In this document: in pieces, positions 32,583 through 41,601 of the stretch
How the letters are laid out: the number at the start of each line of letters is the position of its first letter
Position numbering within the stretch: the first letter of the stretch is position 1
Assembly (NCBI RefSeq): GCF_000024865.1
Contig: NC_013595.1
Location: 8,742,001 to 8,806,000, forward strand
Source: Streptosporangium roseum DSM 43021
Lineage (GTDB): Bacteria; Actinomycetota; Actinomycetes; Streptosporangiales; Streptosporangiaceae
Reading direction: 5' to 3'
Length of the DNA stretch: 64,000 bases
Notes under the pieces: generated by a model
Database searches by the model: none
Seen by the model: the letters and a program-made list of their open reading frames with translations, nothing else
What the model was told of the DNA's origin: nothing
Made by a program: the position numbers and the translations under genes

Positions 32583-32790
32583 TTGACGCAGAATGTCGCC
32601 TTCCTGGCCGATACTGCGCGTGTCGATTACCGACGCGGCGTGGTCACCGGTGAGAGCGTATGGCGTGCCATCGTGCTGTACGGCGCCAACTCCGCCACCT
32701 ACAGGTTCGCCTTCGGCGCGACCCTGCTGGACATCGCCGCCCCGGGCCTGGCACGGAAAGCCGCTCGGGTTCGCCCGTTGGTATCGGCGC
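32583..32790 (+). pseudogene. Possible N-terminal fragment of an HNH-endonuclease-type gene
   Basis: The plus-strand frame gives SVWRAIVLYGANSATYRFAF, then GATLLDIAAPGLARKAAR, similar to the start of bacterial HNH-type proteins (WR.ILLYG.N.ATYKFALAKALLELA). No HNH or zinc residues follow, and the frame then runs into unrelated sequence. It abuts the PRA-PH-like relic in opposite orientation. The family call is tentative. Confidence 0.35.
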
Positions 32791-33123
32791 CGGCTGGACG
32801 GAGCAGAGGATCAGGGGTCACACGACGTCGGTTGAGGCGTCGGCCCGATCCCGGGGGGCTGCCCTCGTCGGGGCGTGAACGATGTGCTGTTCACCGACCG
32901 CACCGGCCGGCCGGGAACGAGCGCTGGAGGCCCGGCGGCAGCACGACCGTCCGCTTTTCGAGCCAGGCGGATCACCCCTGCTCCGCTCAACAGACACGAG
33001 GTCAGAGGACTGTGGATGCCTGCCGCCGTGTGTCCGCGGTGGCCGAGGTCGTCGTCACCGTTGTCGTCAGCCCCGCAACTCGCAGCCGGTGGTGAGGCTC
33101 GAAGCGTTCGGAGCATCCAGGTG
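32791..33123. other. 333-bp stretch without a recognised gene
   Basis: Several short open frames exist, but none has a ribosome site, family-like sequence or G/C third-position bias. G+C is lower than in neighbouring operons. It is probably decayed sequence. Confidence 0.5.
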
Positions 33124-33600
33124 TCAACACCAGCCTCCTCCGTCCAGGGAAGAGGTCACGTCCACGTCGTAGTCATCGCCGTACTCCTCTCCCAGCTCGT
33201 CCAGGAACCGCACCGAGAGTTCAACCCCTCTCCCGCCGACGGACTTGGTGAAGCAACTCACCCCTTCACCGTCGTCCCCCGGAGGGGGCGTCCACCCATC
33301 CTTGATCGCAACGTCACGGTAGAAGGACAGCACGTCGGCTCGCGGCCCCGAGGGCCGATACGTCTGCCCGACGGTCGTTATCCGATCATCGCTGTCACAG
33401 GAGCTCCCGCGACCCTTCTGCGGTGTCGCGCTCGCCGGATGGGCGTCGAGAATGCCGAGAGTGTTCAGGGAGGCGGCGAGCCGGTCATCGTCAGCGGTGC
33501 ACCCGTAGGGGAAGATGCCGGCACGAGCGGCTGCACCAGCGCCGATCATGACGATGCCCACCCAGACAAGTGCCACCATCGCGATGATCGAACGCTTCAT
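33124..33600 (-). CDS. Small membrane-anchored or secreted hypothetical protein
   Basis: A 158-residue protein with an N-terminal hydrophobic helix (KRSIIAMVALVWVGIVMIGAGAA) that could be a signal peptide or anchor, and an acidic extracellular part. Four cysteines (FPYGCTADD, GSSCDSDD, GVSCFTKS and the last residue) suggest disulfides. VLSFYRDVAIKDGWTPP is a segment seen in many actinobacterial secreted proteins of unknown role. ATG 33600 (MKRSII) matches the start region that is duplicated in the relic at 31390-31485. Function is unknown. Confidence 0.6.
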   Translation of the reverse strand: MKRSIIAMVALVWVGIVMIGAGAAARAGIFPYGCTADDDRLAASLNTLGILDAHPASATPQKGRGSSCDSDDRITTVGQTYRPSGPRADVLSFYRDVAIKDGWTPPPGDDGEGVSCFTKSVGGRGVELSVRFLDELGEEYGDDYDVDVTSSLDGGGWC

Positions 33601-33752
33601 GATCCAGAGCCTAGCGTCCATATATCCACCTGATCGGGGCGACTGTACAAGAGTGATCGCTTCAGTCTGCGGAGAAGTCGGCCAAGGGAGACCCCCACGA
33701 TCTTCAGCGACAAGTCCCATCCGGCTGGGGAAGGGTGTGGGAGTCTGGACAT

Positions 33753-34622
33753 GTGGCGATTGAGTGGTCCCGGCAGGAGGTCCTCAGAGCGGTCAGGTCG
33801 TGCTTGCTACGTGCGAGCGCTGTGACGGACGGATATTCCGCCGTCGATGTCGTGGCGGAGCCCGACAGCATGTTAGCGATCTTCCGCTGGCGGCGAGATC
33901 CGAACATATACGCCATCAAGGTCGAGTTCCCGACGGCACCGAAGAGTCCCTGGACTGGCCTGCCAGTCACCTCGGCGGATGAATGGGCCGCAGACGTCGC
34001 GGCTCGCCTGGATGAGGAACTCCAGACCGGGCTCGTCCGTCGAAGCCGCCGGACGATCCGAGATGGGTACGTCCTGTTGGACACCCGCGATGCTCCAGAT
34101 GTCTGCCCCGCCGGGTTCTCCATCAGTTCGGTTCCACTCGACGACGTCGTGCTCTCGCTGTTGCAGAGGGACGATCGGAAGAGGGCTTATGGATCGCCTT
34201 CGGCATCGGTTTCTACGCTTGCGTCCGAGGCCGGCTACTGGTTGGCCAAGGCGGGGATGGATGTCGCCATTCCCAGACAACTGATCGTCGAGGCGAAGCT
34301 GGCCTGCTGGCTTCAGGCCTACGTCGACAACGCCCGCGGGAGACCTTTTGTCGGTCATGCAGCCGCATCCTGGGAGGACAGGCAGCGCACCACCGCCCGT
34401 CTCGACCTGGTGCACATCCGGCCCGACATCCCATCAGAGGTACGCGATGCGCTGGTGCGTCTCACGGTCTGCCAGGTGGCCGAGGCCGGCGCCCTGCGCG
34501 TGGTCACCGCGATCGACGATCCCGAACTTCATGGACTGGGGTTCCGGCCCGCGAACGGTGGCGGCCTTACCCTTCACACCAGCAGCGCTGAACCGCTATC
34601 GGACCCCACGGCCGGAGCCTGA
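33753..34622 (+). CDS. Hypothetical protein, about 289 residues
   Basis: I do not recognise a family with certainty. The protein is soluble. The N-terminal third (EWSRQEVLRAVRSCLLRAS, then LAIFRWRRDPNIYAIKVEFP) reads like a small alpha/beta domain; the middle is helical; the last third has an acetyltransferase-like end (VAEAGALRVVTAIDDPELHGLGFRP), only a loose likeness. Third positions are about four fifths G/C, lower than the core genes here, so it may be acquired. GTG 33753 has GGGAG nine bases upstream; GTG 33735 is the alternative. Confidence 0.6.
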   Translation: MAIEWSRQEVLRAVRSCLLRASAVTDGYSAVDVVAEPDSMLAIFRWRRDPNIYAIKVEFPTAPKSPWTGLPVTSADEWAADVAARLDEELQTGLVRRSRRTIRDGYVLLDTRDAPDVCPAGFSISSVPLDDVVLSLLQRDDRKRAYGSPSASVSTLASEAGYWLAKAGMDVAIPRQLIVEAKLACWLQAYVDNARGRPFVGHAAASWEDRQRTTARLDLVHIRPDIPSEVRDALVRLTVCQVAEAGALRVVTAIDDPELHGLGFRPANGGGLTLHTSSAEPLSDPTAGA

Positions 34623-34707
34623 CCCGAAGCACCTCCCGTCCAAGGTGTGCCACCGACGATCTTGTAGCTTGTCCTGAGCCGATTCGGAAGGGTGCCGGAG
34701 GTCTCTC

Positions 34708-34839
34708 ATGAGCGCGTGGGGAGTTGCGCTGTTCTCGGACGATACGGCGTGCGATGTACGGGACACCTACCGGGAGTTGATCGAAGACGGGGTCGATGAC
34801 GAGGAGGCCGCCCGCCGGGTGCTGGACGGGCGTCGGTGA
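34708..34839 (+). pseudogene. Truncated DUF4259-like protein, first 43 residues
   Basis: ATG 34708 is preceded by GGAG and starts SAWGVALFSDDTACDVRDTY, then RELIEDGVDDEEAARRVLDG and a stop. That matches the first 40 residues of DUF4259-type proteins (MGAWG..F..D.A.D), which normally continue past 120. The continuation (an FWLALA-type helix) is absent. It is a truncated gene or, less likely, a short stand-alone form. Confidence 0.5.
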
Positions 34840-35246
34840 CGCGCTCGTCGATCCGGATGAGGGGATACCTGGGCGATGCGCTGCCCTCGCAGCAGGAGCT
34901 CGACCGGCTCCCGGATGCGGTGGATGGCTCCTGCCCGTTGGACATCCCCGTTGACGGGGTGATGAACGCGACGGTCTTCCGGGTGGCGGTGCATCGCAAG
35001 AAGGACCCCGATTACCGCGCACTCGGTTTCGAACCTTTGGCGGGCGTGCTTCAGCCGCGCCCTGGAGACGAGCGGTTCGACTCTCTCCTGTGCTCGTATA
35101 CGCACTGGGGAAGGGCTCGCGAGCATTATGGAGTGGTACGCGGGTTGCCACTGACAACACATGCACGACCGGCCGCCGGGGCCTCGTGGAGGCGAGCCGT
35201 ACAGCCGGCTACCTCTCCGAACCGCTGTCGGCTGCGCCGTCCTTGA
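34836..35246 (+). CDS. Hypothetical, probably decaying reading frame
   Basis: GTG 34836 overlaps the stop of the truncated gene before it (GTGA). The part up to about residue 90 (GDALPSQQELDRLPDAVDGS, then VFRVAVHRKKDPDYRALGF and LLCSYTHWGRAREHYGV) has coding-like composition. The end is Arg/Pro-rich and looks like frame loss. No family recognised. Confidence 0.35.
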   Translation: MTRSSIRMRGYLGDALPSQQELDRLPDAVDGSCPLDIPVDGVMNATVFRVAVHRKKDPDYRALGFEPLAGVLQPRPGDERFDSLLCSYTHWGRAREHYGVVRGLPLTTHARPAAGASWRRAVQPATSPNRCRLRRP

Positions 35247-35532
35247 CACCGGCGTTGATCGTCGGCACCGCGGTGGACCCCGCGTACGGTCGCTCTCTCG
35301 CCAGTCCCCCGGACACGAGCAGGATGCCTCAAGACCGGCCCGCTCCACGACGGAGCAACCGCCACACCACACCAGACCCCGCGCCGCTTGACAGCCGAGC
35401 TCCTGGGGTGGCTTTGCGGCTGAGGGCCCTGACGAGGTCCTCAGGAGATCATCAGGAACTGGTCGGCGATCGGTAATGCTTCCGATATTCCGGACATGGA
35501 TGGGGGACCGATGATTCATGTGAGGAGGCCGG

Positions 35533-36066
35533 ATGGGATTCGATCCCCACGGCCGGTTCGTGCAGATATACGAACATGCCTATCGCCCCATACTCGGGTA
35601 CGTCCTGCGCCGGTGCCAGGATCCCGACGACGCGGCCGACGTGGTGGCCGAGACGTTCGCCATCGCATGGCGGCGGATCAACGAGATCCCGCCGGGAGAC
35701 GAGGCCAGGCTCTGGCTGTACGGCGTGGCCCGCAAGGCTCTCGCCAACCACCGCCGCGGCGAACGACGGCATGAGCGGCGCACCGCCGCGCTGCGCGAGC
35801 AGATCACCGCTTCCCCCGCGCTGGCAGGGCCGCCACCGGCCGAGTACACGCAGCTCGGCCAGGTCTTCAGGAGCCTGCACGACGACGACAGGGAGCTGCT
35901 GTCGCTGGTCGCCTGGGAGAAGCTCGACACCGAGCAGGTGGCGCGCACGCTCGGTATCACCCGCAACGCCGTACGTGTCCGGCTGCACCGGGCGCGCAAG
36001 CGATTCGCGCGCGCCCTGGACAGCGCGGGGATCGACCTTCCGCTCTTCGAGAGGACCGCACTGTGA
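35533..36066 (+). CDS. RNA polymerase ECF sigma factor
   Basis: A 177-residue sigma-70 family protein with region 2 (YVLRRCQDPDDAADVVAETFAIAW, residues 22-46) and region 4 (DTEQVARTLGITRNAVRVRLHRARKR, 132-157). The short linker is typical of ECF factors. GAGGAGG a few bases before ATG 35533 fixes the start. Its stop overlaps the GTG start of the membrane protein gene by four bases, so that protein is the likely anti-sigma or partner. The target promoters are unknown. Confidence 0.9.
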   Translation: MGFDPHGRFVQIYEHAYRPILGYVLRRCQDPDDAADVVAETFAIAWRRINEIPPGDEARLWLYGVARKALANHRRGERRHERRTAALREQITASPALAGPPPAEYTQLGQVFRSLHDDDRELLSLVAWEKLDTEQVARTLGITRNAVRVRLHRARKRFARALDSAGIDLPLFERTAL

Positions 36067-37235
36067 ACCTGGATGATCTCGCCAGAGTGCATGACGACGA
36101 CCTGAGCGGCGAGCCGGCCGGGCAGGCGTCTGGAGCGGGGGCCCAGACGCTGCTGGCATCGATCATGTCCGAGCCGCCGGGGCGTGGCGACAGACCACGC
36201 GCCACATGGCTGCGCGGGCCGGTGCCGTGGCTGGCTTCGGCGGCGAGCGTGGCCGCCACGGTTCTGGTGGTCACCATGGTGACGGCGCCGGGTGAGCAGC
36301 GGCCGGCCCCTCCGCCGGCGGCCTCGCCCGGCGCGCAGCCGTCGGCGCGCCATATGCTGCTGGCCGCCGCCACGGCCGTTACCGCTGCCACGAAGGCTCC
36401 CGTGTCGGGCGCCTACTGGCGTACCACCACGACTTGGGGCATGGACGCGATCTCGCCGGATCGCGGCTACGTCATCAGACGGCTCTTCTCCAAAGACCAA
36501 TGGCTGGCGCGTCGCCCCGGGGCGCAGAGCTGGTGGATCACGCAATCCCTTGGCGCGAAACCGCTCACCCCTGAGGACCAGGCCGCCTGGCGGAAGGCGG
36601 GCTCGCCGACCCGGTGGAAGTACCCGGTGGACATGACCGGATACGTCGGAGTCAACTCGTCGGAGGTGCTGCGGGCCGAGGCGGAGGAGAAGGTGGCCTC
36701 GCGGCTGCGCGGCGGGTGGAAGGGCTCGGGCGGGTCGCTGGGCAAGGGACCCCTCACCTGGGACGAGATCCGCCGTATTCCGAGCGGCGAGCGGGAGCTG
36801 CGCGCCTATCTCGAACAGCGCCTCACCACCCAGGCGAAGGGCGGCTCCGGGCAGGACTCGCGGAGGCCGGAGCCGGCCTTGCAGGAAGCCTGCACGCAGA
36901 TCGTCTTCGGTCTGCCCGTCTCACCCGCCGTCCGCGCCTCCGCCTACCGCATCCTGGCCACCATGCCCGAGCTGAAGTCCCTGGGCAGGGTGAAGGATCC
37001 ACTGGGCCGCATGGGCGAGGCGTTCGGCTACCGGGTGGCCCCCGGCTCCGGGCGTGAGAACGCCTATGAGGCCGTGCGGGTGATCGACCCCACGACGGGC
37101 CTGCCGCTCGCACAGTGGTGGACGACCACTGTCGAGCTCAGCGGCGGCCGTACCGCGAAAACCACCAGTTTCACGGCCTACCAGCAGACGGGCTGGACCG
37201 ATGCCGAACCGTCGCTGCCCGCCAAGCGCGATTGA
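36063..37235 (+). CDS. CU044_5270-family membrane protein, partner of the ECF sigma factor
   Basis: A 390-residue protein with one membrane helix at about residues 56-75 (WLASAASVAATVLVVTMV), a short cytoplasmic N-terminus (NLDDLARVHDDDLSGEPAGQ) and a large extracellular domain. The layout is that of the CU044_5270 family, regularly encoded after ECF sigma genes in actinomycetes. The N-terminal 50 residues may bind the sigma factor, but they lack the HxxxCxxC zinc motif of ZAS anti-sigma factors. GTG 36063 overlaps the sigma stop. A strong terminator follows at 37251-37283. Confidence 0.8.
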   Translation: MNLDDLARVHDDDLSGEPAGQASGAGAQTLLASIMSEPPGRGDRPRATWLRGPVPWLASAASVAATVLVVTMVTAPGEQRPAPPPAASPGAQPSARHMLLAAATAVTAATKAPVSGAYWRTTTTWGMDAISPDRGYVIRRLFSKDQWLARRPGAQSWWITQSLGAKPLTPEDQAAWRKAGSPTRWKYPVDMTGYVGVNSSEVLRAEAEEKVASRLRGGWKGSGGSLGKGPLTWDEIRRIPSGERELRAYLEQRLTTQAKGGSGQDSRRPEPALQEACTQIVFGLPVSPAVRASAYRILATMPELKSLGRVKDPLGRMGEAFGYRVAPGSGRENAYEAVRVIDPTTGLPLAQWWTTTVELSGGRTAKTTSFTAYQQTGWTDAEPSLPAKRD

Positions 37236-37250
37236 CCCCCTCCGTCCCCG

Positions 37251-37283
37251 GCCCGGGCCCGGTGTGCGGCACCGGGCCCGGGC
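37251..37283 (+). terminator. Terminator hairpin after the sigma/membrane-protein operon
   Basis: GCCCGGGCCCGGTG and CACCGGGCCCGGGC form a perfect 14-bp stem with a five-base loop, 15 bases after the stop. There is no T run, as is common in high-GC actinomycetes. Confidence 0.82.
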
Positions 37284-37385
37284 TCGCGCCCCGGCGACGG
37301 AAGGGTGATCACCCGCCAAGCCTGAACGGCCCTGCGCCCCGACAGCCTTCCGCAACGAGATCGCCAAAGGTCAGCGGCCTGGCAG

Positions 37386-38297
37386 CTAGAACATCGAGAT
37401 GTGGACGTGGTCGATGTGGTTGGCGGTGTTGCCGCCGCGGTTGGACATCATCTTCCAGCCGGCGCCGGTCCGGACGTCGTAGTACTTCTGCTGCCAGATG
37501 ATGTACATGACCCCGAGCCGGGGGCCGTTGGTGATGGCCCACTGGGCGAGGCGGTCGCCGCGCTCCTTGGCCTCGGCGGTCGGGACCCGGCCGCCGGTGC
37601 TCATCATGAAGTCGCAGGCCCGGCCGCTGCCGTGGTCACCCGGGTCGCCGGGGCGCAGGCAGCCGTAGCTGTAGGGCATCGGGAAGGCCTGCAGCACCAT
37701 GTTGCGCATGGCGACCGTGCGGGCGGTCAGGCCGCCGCTGCCGGAGGGGGTCTGGAAGCCGTACTTGGCCAGGAGTCCCTCGATCCGGACCCGGTCCTTC
37801 TTCAGGGCCGCGATGTCGTTCTTGAGCTTGACGACCTTCGTCTCCGCCGCCTTCTCCGCGACCTTGGCTTTCTTGATCAGCTCCTGGATCCGGTTGAGCT
37901 GGGTGGCGCGCTGGCTGGCCAGGTAGGACATGGTGGCGGCCTGGTTGAGGACGGTGGTGGCGTCGCCCTCGAAGCTCAGCAGGTTGGTGCTGTCCAGCGT
38001 GCCACCCATGTAGGCGGTCTGGGCGAACCGGACGACGTCGACCTGCGCGGTGGCCAGAGCCCGCTTCAGGCTCTTGGCGTTGGCGGCGGCCTTGCTGGCC
38101 TGGACCCGGGTCTCCTCCAGGCTCTGCACCTGACCGCGGTAGTTCTTGTTGAGCTGGCTCGCCTCGCGGGTGAGCTTGCGGAGCTCGGCCTCGGGGTCGG
38201 GTTTGGCGGCGCGCTGGACGGCGGCTCCGGCCATGACAGGGGTCAGGAGCAGCGCGGCGAGCACGGCGCCCAGCGTGGCCGCGCGAGTCGCTCTCAC
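37386..38297 (-). CDS. Secreted coiled-coil protein with ARB_07466-like C-terminal domain
   Basis: A 303-residue secreted protein. Residues 1-25 are a signal peptide, about 30-180 form a coiled coil as in FtsX-activated hydrolases (ELRKLTREASQLNKNYRGQV and VKLKNDIAALKKDRVR), and about 205-303 form a globular domain (GSGRACDFMMSTGG, then ANHIDHVHISMF). The last motif recalls metal-site histidines of D,D-peptidase-like folds, but no catalytic activity is proven for this family. GTG 38297 follows GGAGGTGA. TATAGT at 38343-38338 on the minus strand is a good -10 element. It probably acts in the cell wall. Confidence 0.78.
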   Translation of the reverse strand: MRATRAATLGAVLAALLLTPVMAGAAVQRAAKPDPEAELRKLTREASQLNKNYRGQVQSLEETRVQASKAAANAKSLKRALATAQVDVVRFAQTAYMGGTLDSTNLLSFEGDATTVLNQAATMSYLASQRATQLNRIQELIKKAKVAEKAAETKVVKLKNDIAALKKDRVRIEGLLAKYGFQTPSGSGGLTARTVAMRNMVLQAFPMPYSYGCLRPGDPGDHGSGRACDFMMSTGGRVPTAEAKERGDRLAQWAITNGPRLGVMYIIWQQKYYDVRTGAGWKMMSNRGGNTANHIDHVHISMF

Positions 38298-38636
38298 GCT
38301 TCGCTCACCTCCAGAGCCCCCTCATGGACGGAGCGAAACTATAGAAGACGATCTTGGTGCCCGCCACCGGAACGGCGGAAACCACGCACCATTGACGAAC
38401 TATCTACCAGTCTGCGGTGCTTTAAACAAATGCCGCCGCACGGGCCGCGGCACCGCCGTCATGGGAGATCCACCGGAGGAATCCTCGCACAGGACGGCCC
38501 CTTGCCATCGCCGACAGAACATGATTCGGTCTCATCGGTGCGGGGCCTTGTGAAGCCCTCCTCGGCGGACGACACTATCCAAGCAAGCACTAGCTCAGAT
38601 ATTGACTCCGGCCCGCCCACCAGGAGGCAACACATC
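38298..38636. other. Divergent promoter region of the coiled-coil and aldehyde dehydrogenase genes
   Basis: No gene. It contains the minus-strand -10 element at 38338-38343. The plus strand has AAACAAATGCCGC and a moderately A/T-rich part near 38390-38430. The 120 bases before the aldehyde dehydrogenase gene show no clear operator. Confidence 0.5.
38338..38343 (-). promoter_or_regulatory. -10 element TATAGT of the coiled-coil protein gene
   Basis: On the minus strand TATAGT (five of six consensus positions) lies 41 bases before the GTG start, leaving a leader that holds GGAGGTGA. The -35 region is not clear. Confidence 0.5.
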
Positions 38637-40070
38637 ATGCGCCAGCACGACACGCTGTTCATCGGGGGCGACTGGGTGGCCCCCGCGGGCACCGGGACCA
38701 TCGACGTCGTCTCGCCCCACACCGAGGAGGTCGTCGGCCGCGTCCCCGACGGCACCCCCGCCGACATGGACCGCGCGGTGGCCGCCGCGCGCCAGGCCTT
38801 CGACCAGGGCCCCTGGCCCCGGATGACGATGGCGGAACGCGCCGCCGTGGTCGGCAGGCTCGCCGAGATCTACGCGGCCCGCCAGTCCGAGATGGCCGAG
38901 ATCATCACGCTGGAGATGGGCTCCCCCATCACCTTCTCGCAGATGGCGCAGGCCCCTCAGCCGCTCGGCATGCTGCAGTACTACGCCGAGCTCGGCAGGA
39001 CCTTCCCCGTCGAGGAGGAGCGGCCGGGCACCTTCGGCCCGGTGACCGTCCGCCGCGAGCCGGTCGGCGTGGTCGCCGCCGTGGTCCCGTGGAACGTCCC
39101 GCAGTTCGTCATCATGATCAAGCTCGCCCCCGCCCTCGTCGCCGGCTGCACGATCGTGGTGAAGCCCGCCCCCGAGACCCCGCTCGACTCCTACCTGCTG
39201 GCCGAGATGGTCAAGGAGGCGGGCATCCCCGACGGCGTCGTCAACATCGTCGCCGCCGGCCGCGAGGCGGGCGAGCACCTGGTCTCCCACCCCGGCGTGG
39301 ACAAGGTCGCCTTCACCGGCTCCACCGCGGCCGGCCGCCGCATCGCCGCGATCTGCGGCGAGCAGCTCAAGCGGTGCACCCTGGAGCTCGGCGGCAAGTC
39401 GGCCGCGATCATCCTGGACGACTGCGACCTGCCCTCCGCGATGGGTTTCCTGTCGATCGCCTCCCTGATGAACAACGGCCAGGCCTGTGTCGCCCAGACA
39501 CGCATCCTGGCCTCGCGCAACCGCTACGACGAGGTCGTGGACGCGGTCGCCACGATGGTCCGCGGCATGCCGGTCGGCGACCCCGCCGACCCCGCCACCG
39601 GCATCGGCCCGCTGGTCGCCAAGCGACAGCAGGAGCGGGTCCAGGACTACATCAGGATCGGCATCGACGAGGGCGCCAAGCCGGTCGTCGGCGGCCTGGA
39701 CCGCCCCTACGACCGGGGCTGGTATGTCGCTCCGACCGTCTTCGCCGGGGCCACCAACGAGATGCGCATCGCCCGCGAGGAGATCTTCGGCCCGGTCCTG
39801 GCGGTGATCCCCTACGAGGACGAGGCCGACGCGGTCCGCATCGCCAACGACAACGACTACGGACTGGCCGGGACGGTGTGGACCGCCGACACCGAGCACG
39901 GCATGGACATCGCCCGCCAGGTGCGCGCCGGCACCTACGGGGTCAACCTCTACATGATCGAGTCCAGCTCCCCGTTCGGCGGCTTCAAGAGCAGCGGCCT
40001 CGGCCGCGAACTCGGCCCCGAGGGCCTGTCGGCCTACCTGGAGTACAAGTCGATCGCCCGCCTGGGCTGA
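38637..40070 (+). CDS. NAD(P)-dependent aldehyde dehydrogenase
   Basis: A 477-residue aldehyde dehydrogenase of normal length. The catalytic cysteine is C284 in NNGQACVAQ and the general base E250 in TLELGGKSA; FTGSTAAGRRIA is the cofactor-binding turn. It oxidises an aldehyde to an acid in the cytoplasm. AGGAGG (38622-38627) is nine bases before ATG 38637. The convergent ackA-pta genes on the other side of a 36-bp palindrome suggest, but do not prove, a role near C2 metabolism. The substrate is not determined by the sequence. Confidence 0.92.
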   Translation: MRQHDTLFIGGDWVAPAGTGTIDVVSPHTEEVVGRVPDGTPADMDRAVAAARQAFDQGPWPRMTMAERAAVVGRLAEIYAARQSEMAEIITLEMGSPITFSQMAQAPQPLGMLQYYAELGRTFPVEEERPGTFGPVTVRREPVGVVAAVVPWNVPQFVIMIKLAPALVAGCTIVVKPAPETPLDSYLLAEMVKEAGIPDGVVNIVAAGREAGEHLVSHPGVDKVAFTGSTAAGRRIAAICGEQLKRCTLELGGKSAAIILDDCDLPSAMGFLSIASLMNNGQACVAQTRILASRNRYDEVVDAVATMVRGMPVGDPADPATGIGPLVAKRQQERVQDYIRIGIDEGAKPVVGGLDRPYDRGWYVAPTVFAGATNEMRIAREEIFGPVLAVIPYEDEADAVRIANDNDYGLAGTVWTADTEHGMDIARQVRAGTYGVNLYMIESSSPFGGFKSSGLGRELGPEGLSAYLEYKSIARLG

Positions 40071-40107
40071 CGATCCTTCCGGACCGTCGGGCCGCAGACC
40101 CCCGAGA

Positions 40108-40143
40108 CGTGCTTGTACGGCTCCGCGGAGCCGTACAAGCACG
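40108..40143. terminator. Perfect 36-bp palindrome, two-way terminator
   Basis: CGTGCTTGTACGGCTCCG is followed directly by its exact reverse complement, with no loop base in between. It lies 38 bases after the aldehyde dehydrogenase stop, in the gap to the convergent ackA gene. As RNA it forms a hairpin in either direction; it has no T run. Confidence 0.8.
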
Positions 40144-40292
40144 ACAGCGGACGGACTGCCCAGCACGCCCCCGCGACGCTGGGCAACCGCCTAACTACAG
40201 GAAGTATGTCCCACGACCACCGCTAGGCGGCGGTTCGTGTCCCGTGGACTTCTCCCGGCGGATTTCATCCATCCGCTGTAGGTAGACGACGT

Positions 40293-41432
<1,140 letters not shown>

Positions 41433-41601
41433 GCCTCCCCGCCCTGACGGCTCGCCGAGCCTTCCGAGTGACCCGCCGAACATCTCCGGCGGCCCGCCGT
41501 ACCGTCCCACCGACCGGCCGGACGTCCCCGGCCGGTCGGCCCGTCCTCCCGGTGGCGCCCGGGACGCCGCCCCGCCATGCCGCGCGGCGCTGACAGCTCG
41601 T

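Noticed and set aside
38298..38636. A riboswitch (ydaO-type) before the coiled-coil protein gene
   Set aside because: The likely promoter leaves a leader of only about 35 bases, too short for such an element, and no conserved core was recognised.
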